A stretch of DNA of 31,727 nt, taken from contig URWG01000002.1 of the NCBI GenBank assembly GCA_900551495.1, forward strand, positions 1 through 31,727, given 5' to 3'. Under the pieces are notes generated by a model. It was not told where the DNA came from and searched no databases. It worked only from the letters and a program-made list of their open reading frames with translations. Positions 23,346-31,727 of this stretch are shown here, one piece after another. Position 1 is the first letter of the stretch, and each line of letters starts with the position of its first letter. The stretch comes from an uncultured Eubacteriales bacterium (GTDB taxonomy: Bacteria > Bacillota > Clostridia > Oscillospirales > Oscillospiraceae). The position numbers and the translations under genes were made by a program.

Positions 23346-23373
23346 ATGATACGATTTTTTCGCGCAATGTCAA
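23346..23373 (-). promoter_or_regulatory. sigma-A promoter of acpP (and perhaps of the SRP RNA)
   Basis: Minus strand TTGACA (23368-23373), 16-base spacer, TATCAT (23346-23351): perfect -35 and 5/6 -10. No clear intrinsic terminator of the rpoD transcript is visible in the remaining gap up to 23425. Confidence 0.7.
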
Positions 23374-23425
23374 GAAAAAATTTTTGTCGGTCGTATAAGA
23401 TGCCGTTTCATCGCCTGTTAAACAG

Positions 23426-24553
23426 TTAATTCAGAAAATCCTTCAAAATTTTAGAGCGGGACGGGTGGCGAAGCTTGCGCAGCGCCTTTGCCTCGATCTG
23501 ACGGATGCGCTCACGCGTGACCTTAAATTCGTCGCCGACCTCCTCGAGCGTGTGCATTTTGCCGTCGGTCAGACCGTAGCGCAGGGAGAGCACCTTCTCC
23601 TCCCGCGGGGTCAGGGTCTTGAGGACATCGGCAAGCTGTTCACGCAGCAGCGCATAGGAGGCAGCGTCGGCAGGCTCATAAGCGTCCTCGTCCTGAATGA
23701 AGTCACCCAGATGGCTGTCGTCCTCCTCGCCGACGGGCGTCTCCAGCGAGATCGGCTCCTGCGAAACGCGCATGATCTCCTCGACCTTCTCGACGGAAAG
23801 ATGCAGCCGCTTGGCGATCTCCTGCGGCGACGGGTCCCTGCCCAGCTCCGGCACAAGCTCGTGAGAGGCGCGTGAGACACGGTTGATCGTCTCGACCATA
23901 TGGACGGGGATACGGATCGTGCGGGCGTGGTCGGCGATCGCACGGGAAATGGCCTGGCGAATCCACCACGTCGCGTAGGTGGAGAATTTATAGCCCTTGG
24001 TATAGTCGAATTTCCCGACCGCCTTGATCAGTCCGAGGTTGCCCTCCTGGATCAGGTCGAGCAGCGGAAGCCCGCGCCCGACATAGCGCTTGGCAATGGA
24101 GACGACAAGACGCAGATTCGCCTCGACCATCTTCTGATGTGCCGCCTCGTCGCCGTCCGCCATCTTTTTGGCAAGCTCCAACTCCTCCTCGGGAGTCAGC
24201 AGCGGAATTTTTCCGATCTCCTTGAGATACATACGGACCGGATCGTTGACACTCATGGACTCGGAGATCTCGTCGGTATCAACGAGCTTTTCCTCCTCGA
24301 CGAGCTGAATGTCCTCCTCGCTGGGGAGCATTTCCTCGGGCTTCGTCAGCAGCTCCACCACATCGGAGATGTCAATCTCGATCCCCGCCGCCTCCAGTGC
24401 GTCATAGATCATATCGGTCTGCTGCTCGTCGGCGTCAATGGAATCCAGCGTGTCGATCAAATCCTTGGAAGCCACCTTTTTTTCTTTCATGGAGCGTTCC
24501 AGAAGCTGTTGCAGTTTTTCGTTCATTTTCGTATTGTTCTGCATTTCTCCCAT
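23426..24553 (-). CDS. rpoD: RNA polymerase primary sigma factor SigA (RpoD)
   Basis: 375-residue housekeeping sigma factor. Acidic N-terminal region, then region 1.2 DPVRMYLKEIGKIPLLTPEEE (split ~100-120), and region 2 with NLRLVVSIAKRYVGRGLP, LLDLIQEGNLGLIKAV and FDYTKGYKFSTYATWWI (-10 recognition and melting). Region 3 is TIRIPVHMVETIN, and the region 4 HTH is TLEEVGDEFKVTRERIRQI (-35 recognition). Start at 24553, because GGAGGT (24561-24566) is seven bases upstream. The ATG follows the dnaG stop after one base. This is the classic macromolecular-synthesis arrangement dnaG-rpoD. Confidence 0.97.
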   Translation of the reverse strand: MGEMQNNTKMNEKLQQLLERSMKEKKVASKDLIDTLDSIDADEQQTDMIYDALEAAGIEIDISDVVELLTKPEEMLPSEEDIQLVEEEKLVDTDEISESMSVNDPVRMYLKEIGKIPLLTPEEELELAKKMADGDEAAHQKMVEANLRLVVSIAKRYVGRGLPLLDLIQEGNLGLIKAVGKFDYTKGYKFSTYATWWIRQAISRAIADHARTIRIPVHMVETINRVSRASHELVPELGRDPSPQEIAKRLHLSVEKVEEIMRVSQEPISLETPVGEEDDSHLGDFIQDEDAYEPADAASYALLREQLADVLKTLTPREEKVLSLRYGLTDGKMHTLEEVGDEFKVTRERIRQIEAKALRKLRHPSRSKILKDFLN

Positions 24554-24554
24554 T

Positions 24555-26306
24555 TTATGTACCTCCATAGCCTTTTTTCTTGCGTAATTGTTCCTGCATT
24601 GCCCGCAGATCGTTCTCGCCGGAGAAATTGGCACGCTGATTTTCCTGCACGATCACGCGGACATAATCGTCGAATGCCTCCTCCGACACGGGATGGTCGG
24701 GGTCCTGCAGGATCGACGTCAGGTGTGCCATCTCCGCAGGCGTCAGCGCATCCGCCAGCACGTCCGGTCGGACGGCGAGGTCCTCCTGCCAGCGCTGCTT
24801 CAGGAGTGAGAAGCACACGCCGAACATCGGAACGGAGAAGGACTGCGCCGTCAGCCCGTCGGTGCGGGCAAAGAGCGCCGGCTCGCGCAGGACCATCCGC
24901 AGCAATCCCTCCTCCGCCGTCGCGCTGCGCAGATTGTCGTAGCGCAGCTCACGGGTGCGGGGCTGGCGGGAAACGTCGATCTCCAGCTCCTTTTTCTCGC
25001 GGTTCTTCTTTTCCGCCGCCTGCTTTCGGCGGTAAGCACGGTTGACCTCGAGCTTCATGACCTCCGGCGTCAAGCCCGCGATCTCCGCCGCGCGGGTCGC
25101 ATAGATTTCCCGCTCCACCGGTGTGGAAAAGCCGGAGATCAGCCTTGCCGACTCCTTGGCAAATTCGACCTTTTGCTCGTCGTTCGTCAGGTCGTAGCGC
25201 ATTTGCAGCGACCGCAGGCGGTACTCCGCCTGATTCTCCGAGCCTTCAAGCAGGAGCTTAAAGCGGTCGGCACCGTATTTTTTCAGGAATTCGTCGGGGT
25301 CCTTCGCGCCCTGCATCCGCAGAATTTTGACGCGCAGACCCGTCCGCTCCAGCATCGGGATTGCCCGCTGCGTTGCGTTCTGCCCCGCCTGATCGCCGTC
25401 ATAGGTGAGCACAACCTCGTTGGTATATTTGGACAGCATATCCGCGTGCTCCTGAGTCAGCGAGGTACCGAGCGAGGCAACCGCGCAGTCAAAGCCGTAT
25501 TGATGCAGCGCGATGGCATCCATATAACCCTCGGTCAGGATGATGTAGCCCTGCTTCGACTTTTTGACGATATTCATAGCGAAAAGGTTCCGCCGTTTAT
25601 TAAAAATCAGTGTCTCGGGCGAGTTGAGGTATTTCGGCGTCGAATCGTCCATCACGCGCCCGCCGAAGCCGATCACATTGCCGCGCACGTCGATGATCGG
25701 GAACATCAGGCGGTTGCGGAAGCGGTCGTAGAAGGTGCCCTTGTCGCGGTTTTGCAGCACCAGTCCCGCCTCCATCAGCTCCTGCTTCGTGTAGCCCTTT
25801 GCGACCATCGCGTCCATCAGCGCGGTCCATGCATTCGGCGCAAAGCCCAATCCGAACCGCGTGATCGTAGACGGTGACAGTCCGCGCTTCTGCGCATAGG
25901 CACGCGCCTCGGCAGCGGCAGGGGTTTTCAGTTGGTCGTTAAAAAACCGCGCCGCGCTCTTGCAAAGCGCCCAAAGGCGCTCTTTTTTCTTATACTGCGA
26001 GTTTTCGGCATTGTCCTCGGGTACCTCCATGCCCGCACGCTTCGCAAGGAAACGTACCGCGTCGGGGTAGGAAAGGTTTTCGATCTCCATGATGAAATTA
26101 ATCACGCCGCCGCCCTTATGACAGCCGAAGCAGTAGAAAATTCCCTTTTCCGGCGCGACGGAGAAGGAGGCGGTCTTTTCGCCGTGGAAGGGGCAAAGCC
26201 CGAACAGGTTACTGCCGCGCCGTGTCAGCGCAACATACTGCCCGACCACATCCTCAATGGGATTTCTCTGATTCAATTCGTCCAAAAAAGCCGGTGAAAA
26301 CGCCAT
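24555..26306 (-). CDS. dnaG: DNA primase DnaG
   Basis: 583-residue replication primase that makes RNA primers at the fork with DnaB. N-terminal CHC2 zinc finger with C38, H41, C59 and C62 (CPFHGEKTASF, YCFGCHKGG). The catalytic core has RNRLMFPIIDVRGNVIGFG, followed by the TOPRIM motifs ILTEGYMDA (E259) and LTYDGDQAGQN (D303, D305). The shorter C-terminal helicase-binding region (~440-583) is less conserved. AAGGAGG is the ribosome binding site. It lies 32 bp after dgt and directly before rpoD. Confidence 0.97.
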   Translation of the reverse strand: MAFSPAFLDELNQRNPIEDVVGQYVALTRRGSNLFGLCPFHGEKTASFSVAPEKGIFYCFGCHKGGGVINFIMEIENLSYPDAVRFLAKRAGMEVPEDNAENSQYKKKERLWALCKSAARFFNDQLKTPAAAEARAYAQKRGLSPSTITRFGLGFAPNAWTALMDAMVAKGYTKQELMEAGLVLQNRDKGTFYDRFRNRLMFPIIDVRGNVIGFGGRVMDDSTPKYLNSPETLIFNKRRNLFAMNIVKKSKQGYIILTEGYMDAIALHQYGFDCAVASLGTSLTQEHADMLSKYTNEVVLTYDGDQAGQNATQRAIPMLERTGLRVKILRMQGAKDPDEFLKKYGADRFKLLLEGSENQAEYRLRSLQMRYDLTNDEQKVEFAKESARLISGFSTPVEREIYATRAAEIAGLTPEVMKLEVNRAYRRKQAAEKKNREKKELEIDVSRQPRTRELRYDNLRSATAEEGLLRMVLREPALFARTDGLTAQSFSVPMFGVCFSLLKQRWQEDLAVRPDVLADALTPAEMAHLTSILQDPDHPVSEEAFDDYVRVIVQENQRANFSGENDLRAMQEQLRKKKGYGGT

Positions 26307-26338
26307 ATTACCCCTCCTTTCGATGATTTACGGCAAAA

Positions 26339-27355
26339 TCAGCCCCGCCCCTGCCACGCCAGCGGAATGAACAGCTCCTCAAATTTATACATTGCGTATT
26401 TGTCGGTCATGCCGGCAATATAGTCGCAGACCGTGCGCTCCATGCCGTCGAAGCTGAGCTGCGGCTGAAAGTCGGCGGGCAGCTTCTCGGGGTGCTTGAT
26501 ATAATAGAAATAAAGCTCCTGTAAAATGTGCCGCGCCTTGACCTCCTCGCCCTTGGCGACGGGGTTTTTATAAACGCGCTCGAACATAAAGTCCCGCAGG
26601 GCTTCCATCGTCGCGTCAACCTCCGCGTCCATGCCAAGCTCGCCGGTTTGCAGCGTGTGAACGATCATATTCGTCACAAGCGAATTGATGCGGTCGCGGT
26701 GCGTGTCGCCGAGGACGTCGGCGATTTCGCGCGGAATGTCGGAATTCGTCAGGATTCCCGCCCGCATCGCGTCGTCGATGTCGTGGTTGATGTAGGCGAT
26801 CTGATCGGACTTGCGCACGATCTGCCCCTCCAGCGTCTCCGGCAGGCGGCTGTGGCGGCTGTGTCCGAGGATTCCCATGCGGACCTCGTAGGTCAGGTTC
26901 AAGCCCTGCCCGTCCTTTTCCAGCAGGTCCACCACGCGGAGCGACTGCTCGTTGTGACGGAAAGGCTTTTTCGTGACCTCGCTGAGCGCCACCTCGCCCG
27001 CATGACCGAACGGCGTGTGCCCGAGGTCGTGCCCGAGCGCGATCGCCTCCGCAAGGTCCTCATTCAGCCGCAGCGCACGGGTGATGGTGCGGGCGATCCG
27101 CGCAACCTCCAAGGTGTGCGTCATTCGGGTACGGTAATGGTCGCCCTCCGGCTGCAAAAAGACCTGCGTCTTGTGCATCAAGCGGCGGAAGGATTTGCTA
27201 TGTAAAATACGGTCACAATCGCGCTGGTAGCAGGTTCGCATATCGTTTTCCGTCGGCGGCCCCTCGCGGGGTCTGCCCTTGGAGGCATCGGAAAACTGCG
27301 CCCGCTCGGACAGGATCAAATGCTCCTGCCGTTCAAGCTGTTCGCGAATCGTCAT
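26339..27355 (-). CDS. dgt: dGTPase-like HD-domain triphosphohydrolase
   Basis: 338-residue HD-superfamily enzyme; family members hydrolyse dGTP (or other dNTPs) to the nucleoside and triphosphate. Seen: SKSFRRLMHKTQVFL, TRMTHTLEVARIARTI (metal-binding His) and EAIALGHDLGHTPFGHAGE (HD dyad plus following His), LRVVDLLEKDGQGLNLTYEVR, and later QIAYINHDIDDAMRAG. Two ATGs in a row exist; the second (27355) has the better seven-base spacing to AGGAGG, the first is only four bases away. Gap of 26 bp after yigZ; the placement before dnaG-rpoD is common in Clostridia. Confidence 0.93.
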   Translation of the reverse strand: MTIREQLERQEHLILSERAQFSDASKGRPREGPPTENDMRTCYQRDCDRILHSKSFRRLMHKTQVFLQPEGDHYRTRMTHTLEVARIARTITRALRLNEDLAEAIALGHDLGHTPFGHAGEVALSEVTKKPFRHNEQSLRVVDLLEKDGQGLNLTYEVRMGILGHSRHSRLPETLEGQIVRKSDQIAYINHDIDDAMRAGILTNSDIPREIADVLGDTHRDRINSLVTNMIVHTLQTGELGMDAEVDATMEALRDFMFERVYKNPVAKGEEVKARHILQELYFYYIKHPEKLPADFQPQLSFDGMERTVCDYIAGMTDKYAMYKFEELFIPLAWQGRG

Positions 27356-27381
27356 CATTTATCCTCCTGCGTCGTTACGTT

Positions 27382-28005
27382 TTACATCGGATACGCGCGG
27401 TAGACGTTATCGCCGATCAAGCCCTCGATCGTTCCGGCGGAAAGGTCGAGCACCCGCGCCAAAAACGGCTGCACCCGCGCCTCGGGCAGCAGCAGATCAA
27501 AGCTCACGTCGGTGCCGAAGTCGGTGTTCTCGACCACGCCGCCGAACGCCGTCACCTCCAGTCGGATACGCTCGAACCAGCTATAGGGGCACGGCAGATA
27601 GATCTTCGTCCAAACCTGCTTGACCGATCTTCCGGCGGCGTCAAGCGCGATTTTCGCACTGTGGGCATAGGCGCGAACCAAGCCGCCCGCACCGAGCAGA
27701 ATACCGCCGAAGTAGCGCGTCACCACACAGGTAACGTTGAAAATCTCCTCCCGCTGTAATACCTGCAAAACAGGCATTCCCGCCGTGCCGCCCGGCTCAC
27801 CGTCGTCGGAAAAGCGCGTCGCGCCGTCGCGGATGATATAGGCATAGACATTGTGCGTCGCGTCCCAATACGTCTCGCGCATCTGCTTGAGCCGTGCCAG
27901 CGCCTCCTCCTCGGTGTCGGTCGCAAAAATGTGCCCGATAAAGCGGGAACGGCGCTCAACGAACTCCGCATCGGCATCCTTTGTCGGAACCAAATACGGC
28001 TTCAT
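27382..28005 (-). CDS. yigZ: YigZ/IMPACT family protein
   Basis: 207-residue cytosolic protein of the YigZ (YvyE/IMPACT) family, thought to be linked to translation or ribosome function but without a settled biochemical role in bacteria. Signatures: FVERRSRFIGHIF near residue 15, THNVYAYIIRD, FSDDGEPGGTAGMPVLQVL (~67-85) and VTRYFGGILLGAGGLVRAY (~95-113), followed by the small C-terminal domain. The ATG overlaps the hflX stop by four bases and AAGGAG lies eight bases upstream. Confidence 0.94.
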   Translation of the reverse strand: MKPYLVPTKDADAEFVERRSRFIGHIFATDTEEEALARLKQMRETYWDATHNVYAYIIRDGATRFSDDGEPGGTAGMPVLQVLQREEIFNVTCVVTRYFGGILLGAGGLVRAYAHSAKIALDAAGRSVKQVWTKIYLPCPYSWFERIRLEVTAFGGVVENTDFGTDVSFDLLLPEARVQPFLARVLDLSAGTIEGLIGDNVYRAYPM

Positions 28006-29270
28006 GGCTGCTCCTTTTCATAGCGGCGGTAGCGCCCGTAAAGCTCATCCTTACAGGTCAGCTCAATTTCGATCCCCTCCGCCAAATAGTCCACGCGGTG
28101 GACCTGTGCCTGCTCATGGAAAAGCTCGATCGCACCGCCCTCGCTGTAGGGCAGCAGGAGCGTGACACGGTGCAGCGTGCCGAGCAGCGTCTGTTCAATG
28201 CGCGTCAGCAGCTCGTCCGTGCCCACGCCGTTGCGGGCGCACATGGGCACGTTCCGCTCCCCGACAGGGAAATTGCTCATATCGTCCAGCAGATCGACCT
28301 TATTATAGCAGCGGATGACCGGCACATCGGGCTTTGCCAGCCGCTCAATCAGCTTCTCAACGACTGCGATATGCGCCTCGCGCTGCGGGTCGGACGCATC
28401 GATGACGTGCAGCAGGAGGTCGGCGTATTGCAACTCCTCCAGTGTCGCCTGAAACGCCTCCACCAAATGGTGGGGCAGCTTGGCGATAAATCCGACGGTA
28501 TCCGACAGCAGGACCTCAAGATGGTCGGACACGCGGAGCTTGCGCGTCGTGGTGTCGAGCGTGTCAAACAGGCGGTCGTTCGCGGGAATTCCCGCGTCGG
28601 TCAGGCGGTTGAGCAGCGTCGATTTGCCCGCGTTCGTGTAGCCGACGAGCGCGACCACGGGAATCGCGTTTTTCACACGGCGTTCCCGTTGGACGGCGCG
28701 GTTCTTCCGCACCTCGGCAAGCTCCGCCTTGAGCCGGTCGATGCGCTCACGGATGTGGCGGCGATCCGTTTCCAGCTTCGTCTCGCCGGGACCGCGCGTA
28801 CCGATGCCGCCGCCGAGCCGCGACATGGACTTGCCCATGCCGGAGAGCTTCGGCAGCAGATACTGATACTGTGCCAGCTCCACCTGCAAGCGTCCCTCGG
28901 CGGTCTTTGCCCGCTGTGCAAAAATATCAAGAATCAGCGCGCTGCGGTCAAGCACCGTCACGCCCGTGATGTCCTCCAGCGCCCGAATCTGCGAGGGCGA
29001 AAGATCGTTGTCAAAAACGACCATATTGGCTTCCGTCGTTTCCAGCAGCGTTTTCAGCTCCTCCGCCTTACCCTCGCCGATGAAGCTGTGCGGGTCGGGG
29101 GTATGGCGATTTTGCAGCATTTTTGCCGCACAGACGCCGCCCGCCGTTTCCAGCAGGGCCTCCAGCTCGTCAAGAGAGTCGTCCGTTGCCGTCTCCTCCG
29201 GCTTGAAGCAGTCGGCGTTCAAGCCGACAAGGATTGCTTTATCAATTACGGTATGGTCGTTGTTTATCAT
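28002..29270 (-). CDS. hflX: GTPase HflX
   Basis: 422-residue ribosome-associated GTPase that rescues or splits stalled 70S ribosomes under stress (family knowledge). The N-terminal HflX domain includes FIGEGKAEELK (~63-73) and the linker glycine-rich LGGGIGTRGPGETKLE (152-167). The G-domain has G1 GYTNAGKST (210-218), switch LDTTTR, G3 DTVGFI (257-262) and G4 YNKVD. Start at 29270 chosen because GGAG is six bases upstream; the longer frame reaches into the rpmE terminator. It overlaps yigZ by four bases and leads the hflX-yigZ-dgt-dnaG-rpoD set. I could not place a convincing promoter in the short gap after rpmE. Confidence 0.96.
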   Translation of the reverse strand: MINNDHTVIDKAILVGLNADCFKPEETATDDSLDELEALLETAGGVCAAKMLQNRHTPDPHSFIGEGKAEELKTLLETTEANMVVFDNDLSPSQIRALEDITGVTVLDRSALILDIFAQRAKTAEGRLQVELAQYQYLLPKLSGMGKSMSRLGGGIGTRGPGETKLETDRRHIRERIDRLKAELAEVRKNRAVQRERRVKNAIPVVALVGYTNAGKSTLLNRLTDAGIPANDRLFDTLDTTTRKLRVSDHLEVLLSDTVGFIAKLPHHLVEAFQATLEELQYADLLLHVIDASDPQREAHIAVVEKLIERLAKPDVPVIRCYNKVDLLDDMSNFPVGERNVPMCARNGVGTDELLTRIEQTLLGTLHRVTLLLPYSEGGAIELFHEQAQVHRVDYLAEGIEIELTCKDELYGRYRRYEKEQP

Positions 29271-29296
29271 TCTATTCTCCAAAAATCTACAAAATA

Positions 29297-29332
29297 TGAA
29301 AAAAGTCCGCACCGATACGGCACGGACTTTAT
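29297..29332 (-). terminator. rho-independent terminator of rpmE
   Basis: Minus-strand AAGTCCG (29323-29329) pairs with CGGACTT (29303-29309), two wobble pairs and CCG/CGG inside a 3-base loop, followed by six U. It starts right after the rpmE stop. Confidence 0.85.
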
Positions 29333-29334
29333 CA

Positions 29335-29535
29335 TTACTTCAGACCATACTTCTTGTTGAAACGGTCAACACGTCCACCGGTGTCAACCAGCTTCTGCTT
29401 GCCGGTATAGAAAGGGTGGCACTTGGAGCAAATTTCAACCTTGATGTCCTTTTTGGTAGAACCGGTCTCAATAATCTCGCCGCACGCGCATCTGATCGTA
29501 GTCTGTTCGTACTTCGGATGGATTCCTTCCTTCAT
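29335..29535 (-). CDS. rpmE: 50S ribosomal protein L31 (zinc-binding type)
   Basis: 66-residue ribosomal protein. The four zinc ligands are present: Cys16 and Cys18 in RCACGE, Cys36 and Cys39 in ICSKCHPFYTGKQK. It ends VDRFNKKYGLK, as expected. The start at 29535 (MKEGIHPKYEQT) was chosen from the family and AGGTGAATGCA-type spacing; an upstream in-frame ATG at 29571 would add a non-conserved stretch. Carries its own promoter and terminator. The Cys-containing form is the zinc-replete one. Confidence 0.96.
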   Translation of the reverse strand: MKEGIHPKYEQTTIRCACGEIIETGSTKKDIKVEICSKCHPFYTGKQKLVDTGGRVDRFNKKYGLK

Positions 29536-29600
29536 TGCATTCACCTCTTTCTTGTTTTCGTAAAAGGGCATGATACCCCTGTTTATTTCAATGCCCGACT

Positions 29601-29629
29601 ATATTAGCACACATCCTATCAAAAAGCAA
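29601..29629 (-). promoter_or_regulatory. sigma-A promoter of rpmE
   Basis: Minus strand TTGCTT (29624-29629), 17-base spacer, TAATAT (29601-29606). The -35 is weak and the spacing ideal. The gap 29630-29716 holds no gene and no convincing terminator for tmcAL, only a 6-bp CTGTGG/CCGCAG stem without a U-tract. Confidence 0.5.
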
Positions 29630-29716
29630 GTGTTTTTTTCATTTTTTCTGCGGCAATTTTTCCCACAGCCACCATATATAGCCGACGGTACGCCCCGCAG
29701 CGGAAAATACGGCAAT

Positions 29717-30856
29717 TTACGGCTGCATTCGAACGATTCTCAGCTTTCGTTCCGTGTTCGGCGAGCCGATCTCGCCGCAGCGGAACAGCTCGAACAGCGC
29801 TGCGGCACGCTGCTCCGTCGCCCATGCGTCGGAATCGGGCGGGACCGCGCCGACATTTACAATCGCAATCGTCCCGAGCTTCTTCATCCGGCGCAGGAGC
29901 GGCTGCCCCCGCTCGGAAACTGCCAAAACGCGGACATACGGCGCTTCCCGTTCCAGCTCCGCCTGCGAAATGCCCAAATAAGCGCACAGCAGCAAGCGCA
30001 TCAGCCGCGTTCTTGTGTAGCGCTTGGATTTAGCGGCGGTCAGGATGTCCTCCAATGTCCGCTCCGAGCGGCAGGCGGCGGCAACCTTACGCCAAAGTCC
30101 CTCGCCGCCGTAGGGCAGCGCGGAGAATTCCTCGTCCGACATTGCCCGCAGCCGCGCCAGCCATGCCCGCTCCCCCGCTTCCATGCGGTAGCGCGGTGCA
30201 TCGCGGAACACCGCCAGCGCCTCCTGCGGCACAAAGCCTGTCCAGTCCTCCCGCCCGCGCAGGAAGGACGCGGAGGGGTTTTCGGGGTCGTCGCTCAGAT
30301 GGTAGCTTCCCTCGCGGTGCAGCATGAGCGGCGTCAGCGTCTCTCCGCGACGCAGGATCGCCTTGCAGTACTCCACGGCGAGGATGTTATTCGGCGCGGT
30401 CAGAAGCGACGCCTCCGCACCCATGCGCTCCAACGCCCGCTGACGTGCGGCGGGAAAGCTTTTTCCGAGCGCCAGCTCCTCCTTCAGAAGCAGCGGAAAA
30501 TTCTCGGAGAGCAGCGCTTTTGCGGTTGACATAATTTTATTACTGTCAACCTCCTCACAGCCGAACGCCAGTGCATCCACGCAGCCCAGCCGCGTCAGGA
30601 TGTCCACGCCGCCGTCGGCAAAGCCCTCCGCCGAGCGCACGGCATAGGTCAGCGGCAGCTCCAGCACGACATCCGCCCCGCACAGCACGGCAGCCTTCGC
30701 CCGCGTCAGCTTGTCCGTGATCGCGGGCTCGCCGCGCTGGACGTAGTTCCCGCTCATCAGGCAGACGACCCTCCCCTGCTCTCTCAGGAGCGCAAGCTGC
30801 TTCGCGTGCCCGTTATGAAAGGGATTATATTCGCAAATCACGCCGATATTCTTCAA
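29717..30856 (-). CDS. tmcAL: tRNA(Met) cytidine acetate ligase TmcAL (YlbM, nucleotidyltransferase family)
   Basis: 379-residue enzyme that in Bacillus uses acetate and ATP to acetylate the wobble cytidine (ac4C34) of elongator tRNA-Met (family knowledge). Seen: GVICEYNPFHNGHAKQL (5-21), the HxGH-type nucleotidyltransferase motif. Then CLMSGNYVQRGEPAI, DVVLELPLTYAVRSAEGFA and LTAPNNILAVEYCKAI follow. The start codon is TTG at 30856, supported by GAGGG seven bases upstream. Transcribed divergently from ackA. Confidence 0.93.
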   Translation of the reverse strand: MKNIGVICEYNPFHNGHAKQLALLREQGRVVCLMSGNYVQRGEPAITDKLTRAKAAVLCGADVVLELPLTYAVRSAEGFADGGVDILTRLGCVDALAFGCEEVDSNKIMSTAKALLSENFPLLLKEELALGKSFPAARQRALERMGAEASLLTAPNNILAVEYCKAILRRGETLTPLMLHREGSYHLSDDPENPSASFLRGREDWTGFVPQEALAVFRDAPRYRMEAGERAWLARLRAMSDEEFSALPYGGEGLWRKVAAACRSERTLEDILTAAKSKRYTRTRLMRLLLCAYLGISQAELEREAPYVRVLAVSERGQPLLRRMKKLGTIAIVNVGAVPPDSDAWATEQRAAALFELFRCGEIGSPNTERKLRIVRMQP

Positions 30857-30884
30857 ACTTTTTCCCTCATTTCCAAAAAAGCAC

Positions 30885-30913
30885 TTGTCACCCGCGCAAA
30901 TATATTATAGAAT
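30885..30913 (+). promoter_or_regulatory. sigma-A promoter of ackA
   Basis: TTGTCA (30885-30890), 17-base spacer, TAGAAT (30908-30913). 5/6 in both boxes with ideal spacing. A short dyad GATAatacTATC (30926-30937) lies just downstream of the expected transcription start. Confidence 0.65.
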
Positions 30914-30985
30914 AGGATTGTATGCGATAATACTATCATAAAAGCGTCAAAAAAGAAACAAGAATTTACAGGAGTTGAGGTCACT

Positions 30986-31727
30986 ATGAACATTCTCGTT
31001 ATCAACGCAGGCAGCTCTTCGCTGAAGTACCAGCTCATGGACCCCGAAACGGGCGACGTTACCGCCAAGGGTCTGTGCGAGCGTATTTATATCGACGGGC
31101 GGCTGACCCACAAGAATCTTGCCGCCGGTACCAAGGTCGTGCGCGATATTCCCATGCCCAGCCATGCCGAAGCGATCGAAGCCGTGCTTTCCGTTCTGGT
31201 CGATCCGGAATACGGCGTGATAAAGTCCGTCGATGAGATCGATGCGGTCGGTCATCGCGTCCTCCACGGCGGCGACAAGTTCATCGCCTCCTGCATCATC
31301 GACGAAGCCTGCAAGCAGGCCATCCGCGACTGCATCCCCCTCGGCCCGCTGCACAACCCCGCCAACCTCATGGGCATCGAGGCTTGCGAAAAGGCAATGC
31401 CCGGCAAGCCGCAGGTCGCCGTGTTCGACACCGCGTTCCACATGACCATGCCCCCGAAGGCATACCGCTATGCTATCCCCACGGAGTATTACGAGAATGA
31501 CCACCTGCGTCGCTACGGCTTCCACGGCACTTCCCACCGCTATGTTTCCAAGCGTGCCATTGAGCTGATGGGCAAGCCCGCAAGCGAGCTGAAGATCGTT
31601 GTCTGTCACCTCGGCAACGGCTCCTCTCTCTCCGCAGTCGCCGACGGTAAATGTCAAGATACCTCGATGGGTCTGTCCCCGCTGGCAGGCGTCCCCATGG
31701 GCACCCGGGCGGGCGACATCGACACCT
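30986..31727 (+). CDS. ackA: acetate kinase (3' end cut off by window edge)
   Basis: First 247 codons of acetate kinase (about 400 residues in full), which makes ATP and acetate from acetyl phosphate in fermentation. Seen: N-terminal signature MNILVINAGSSSLKYQL, VGHRVLHGGDKF, QVAVFDTAFHMTMP with the catalytic-type Asp, YGFHGTSHRYVSKRA, VCHLGNGSSLSAV and DTSMGLSPLAGVPMGTR, all in the expected order. The ATG has GAGG five bases upstream. Own promoter at 30885. A pta gene is not in view. Confidence 0.97.
   Translation, partial: MNILVINAGSSSLKYQLMDPETGDVTAKGLCERIYIDGRLTHKNLAAGTKVVRDIPMPSHAEAIEAVLSVLVDPEYGVIKSVDEIDAVGHRVLHGGDKFIASCIIDEACKQAIRDCIPLGPLHNPANLMGIEACEKAMPGKPQVAVFDTAFHMTMPPKAYRYAIPTEYYENDHLRRYGFHGTSHRYVSKRAIELMGKPASELKIVVCHLGNGSSLSAVADGKCQDTSMGLSPLAGVPMGTRAGDIDT

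Noticed and set aside
27981..29360. 459-codon plus-strand open frame
   Set aside because: Antisense of hflX and of the rpmE terminator; hflX is unambiguous.
1..31727. CRISPR array, tRNA, rRNA, phage or toxin-antitoxin modules
   Set aside because: I looked for regularly spaced repeats, tRNA T-loop and rRNA-like stretches, integrases and transposases and found none; the only structural RNA seen is the SRP RNA.

Overview
The window looks like chromosomal DNA of a spore-forming, moderately GC-rich anaerobic Firmicute, most likely a gut Oscillospiraceae/Ruminococcaceae-type Clostridium. The reasons are spoIIR, an AddAB-type nuclease subunit, the order dgt-dnaG-rpoD, a long Firmicutes-type SRP RNA with an Alu domain, zinc-binding L31, acetate kinase, and strong AGGAGG-type ribosome binding sites. 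No rRNA, tRNA, CRISPR array, transposase or prophage gene was seen. This taxonomy is inference from gene content only.

Layout. Positions 1-5925 (minus strand) carry a DUF1015 protein, ispE, spoIIR and a 3'-truncated addB. A palindromic repeat element with a 17-bp flanking duplication sits upstream of DUF1015 (5960-6167), followed by a small DUF378 membrane protein on the plus strand. Positions 6566-9325 hold a DHHW/MBOAT pair typical of O-acylation of surface glycans. Positions 9507-12859 form an unusual, visibly AT-richer operon: a secreted, SLH-anchored, predicted papain-fold protease that seems to start at AUA, followed by three tandem paralogous four-helix membrane proteins and a terminator. 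It is preceded by a structured leader with its own sigma-A promoter and an attenuator-like hairpin. A sodium:alanine-type symporter follows at 12883-14283.

Positions 14421-22697 are a self-contained sugar-uptake and catabolism locus. A divergent GntR/UTRA regulator faces a strong promoter that carries four AACGTT hexamers at an exact 8-bp period. The operon encodes a lipoprotein binding protein, a double-NBD ATPase, a permease, a Gfo/Idh/MocA dehydrogenase, a PfkB kinase, an IolE-like TIM-barrel isomerase/epimerase and a BtpA/SgcQ-family barrel. The ATPase gene has an in-frame UGA exactly where the Walker B aspartate of its second nucleotide-binding domain belongs, with an intact reading frame on both sides. 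This is the most interesting single site in the window (selenocysteine/readthrough versus nonsense mutation). The enzyme set does not match a pathway I can name, so the substrate is unknown.

Positions 22708-31727 are housekeeping: SRP RNA directly behind acpP, then hflX-yigZ-dgt-dnaG-rpoD as one tightly packed minus-strand operon, rpmE, tmcAL (ylbM), and the start of ackA on the plus strand.
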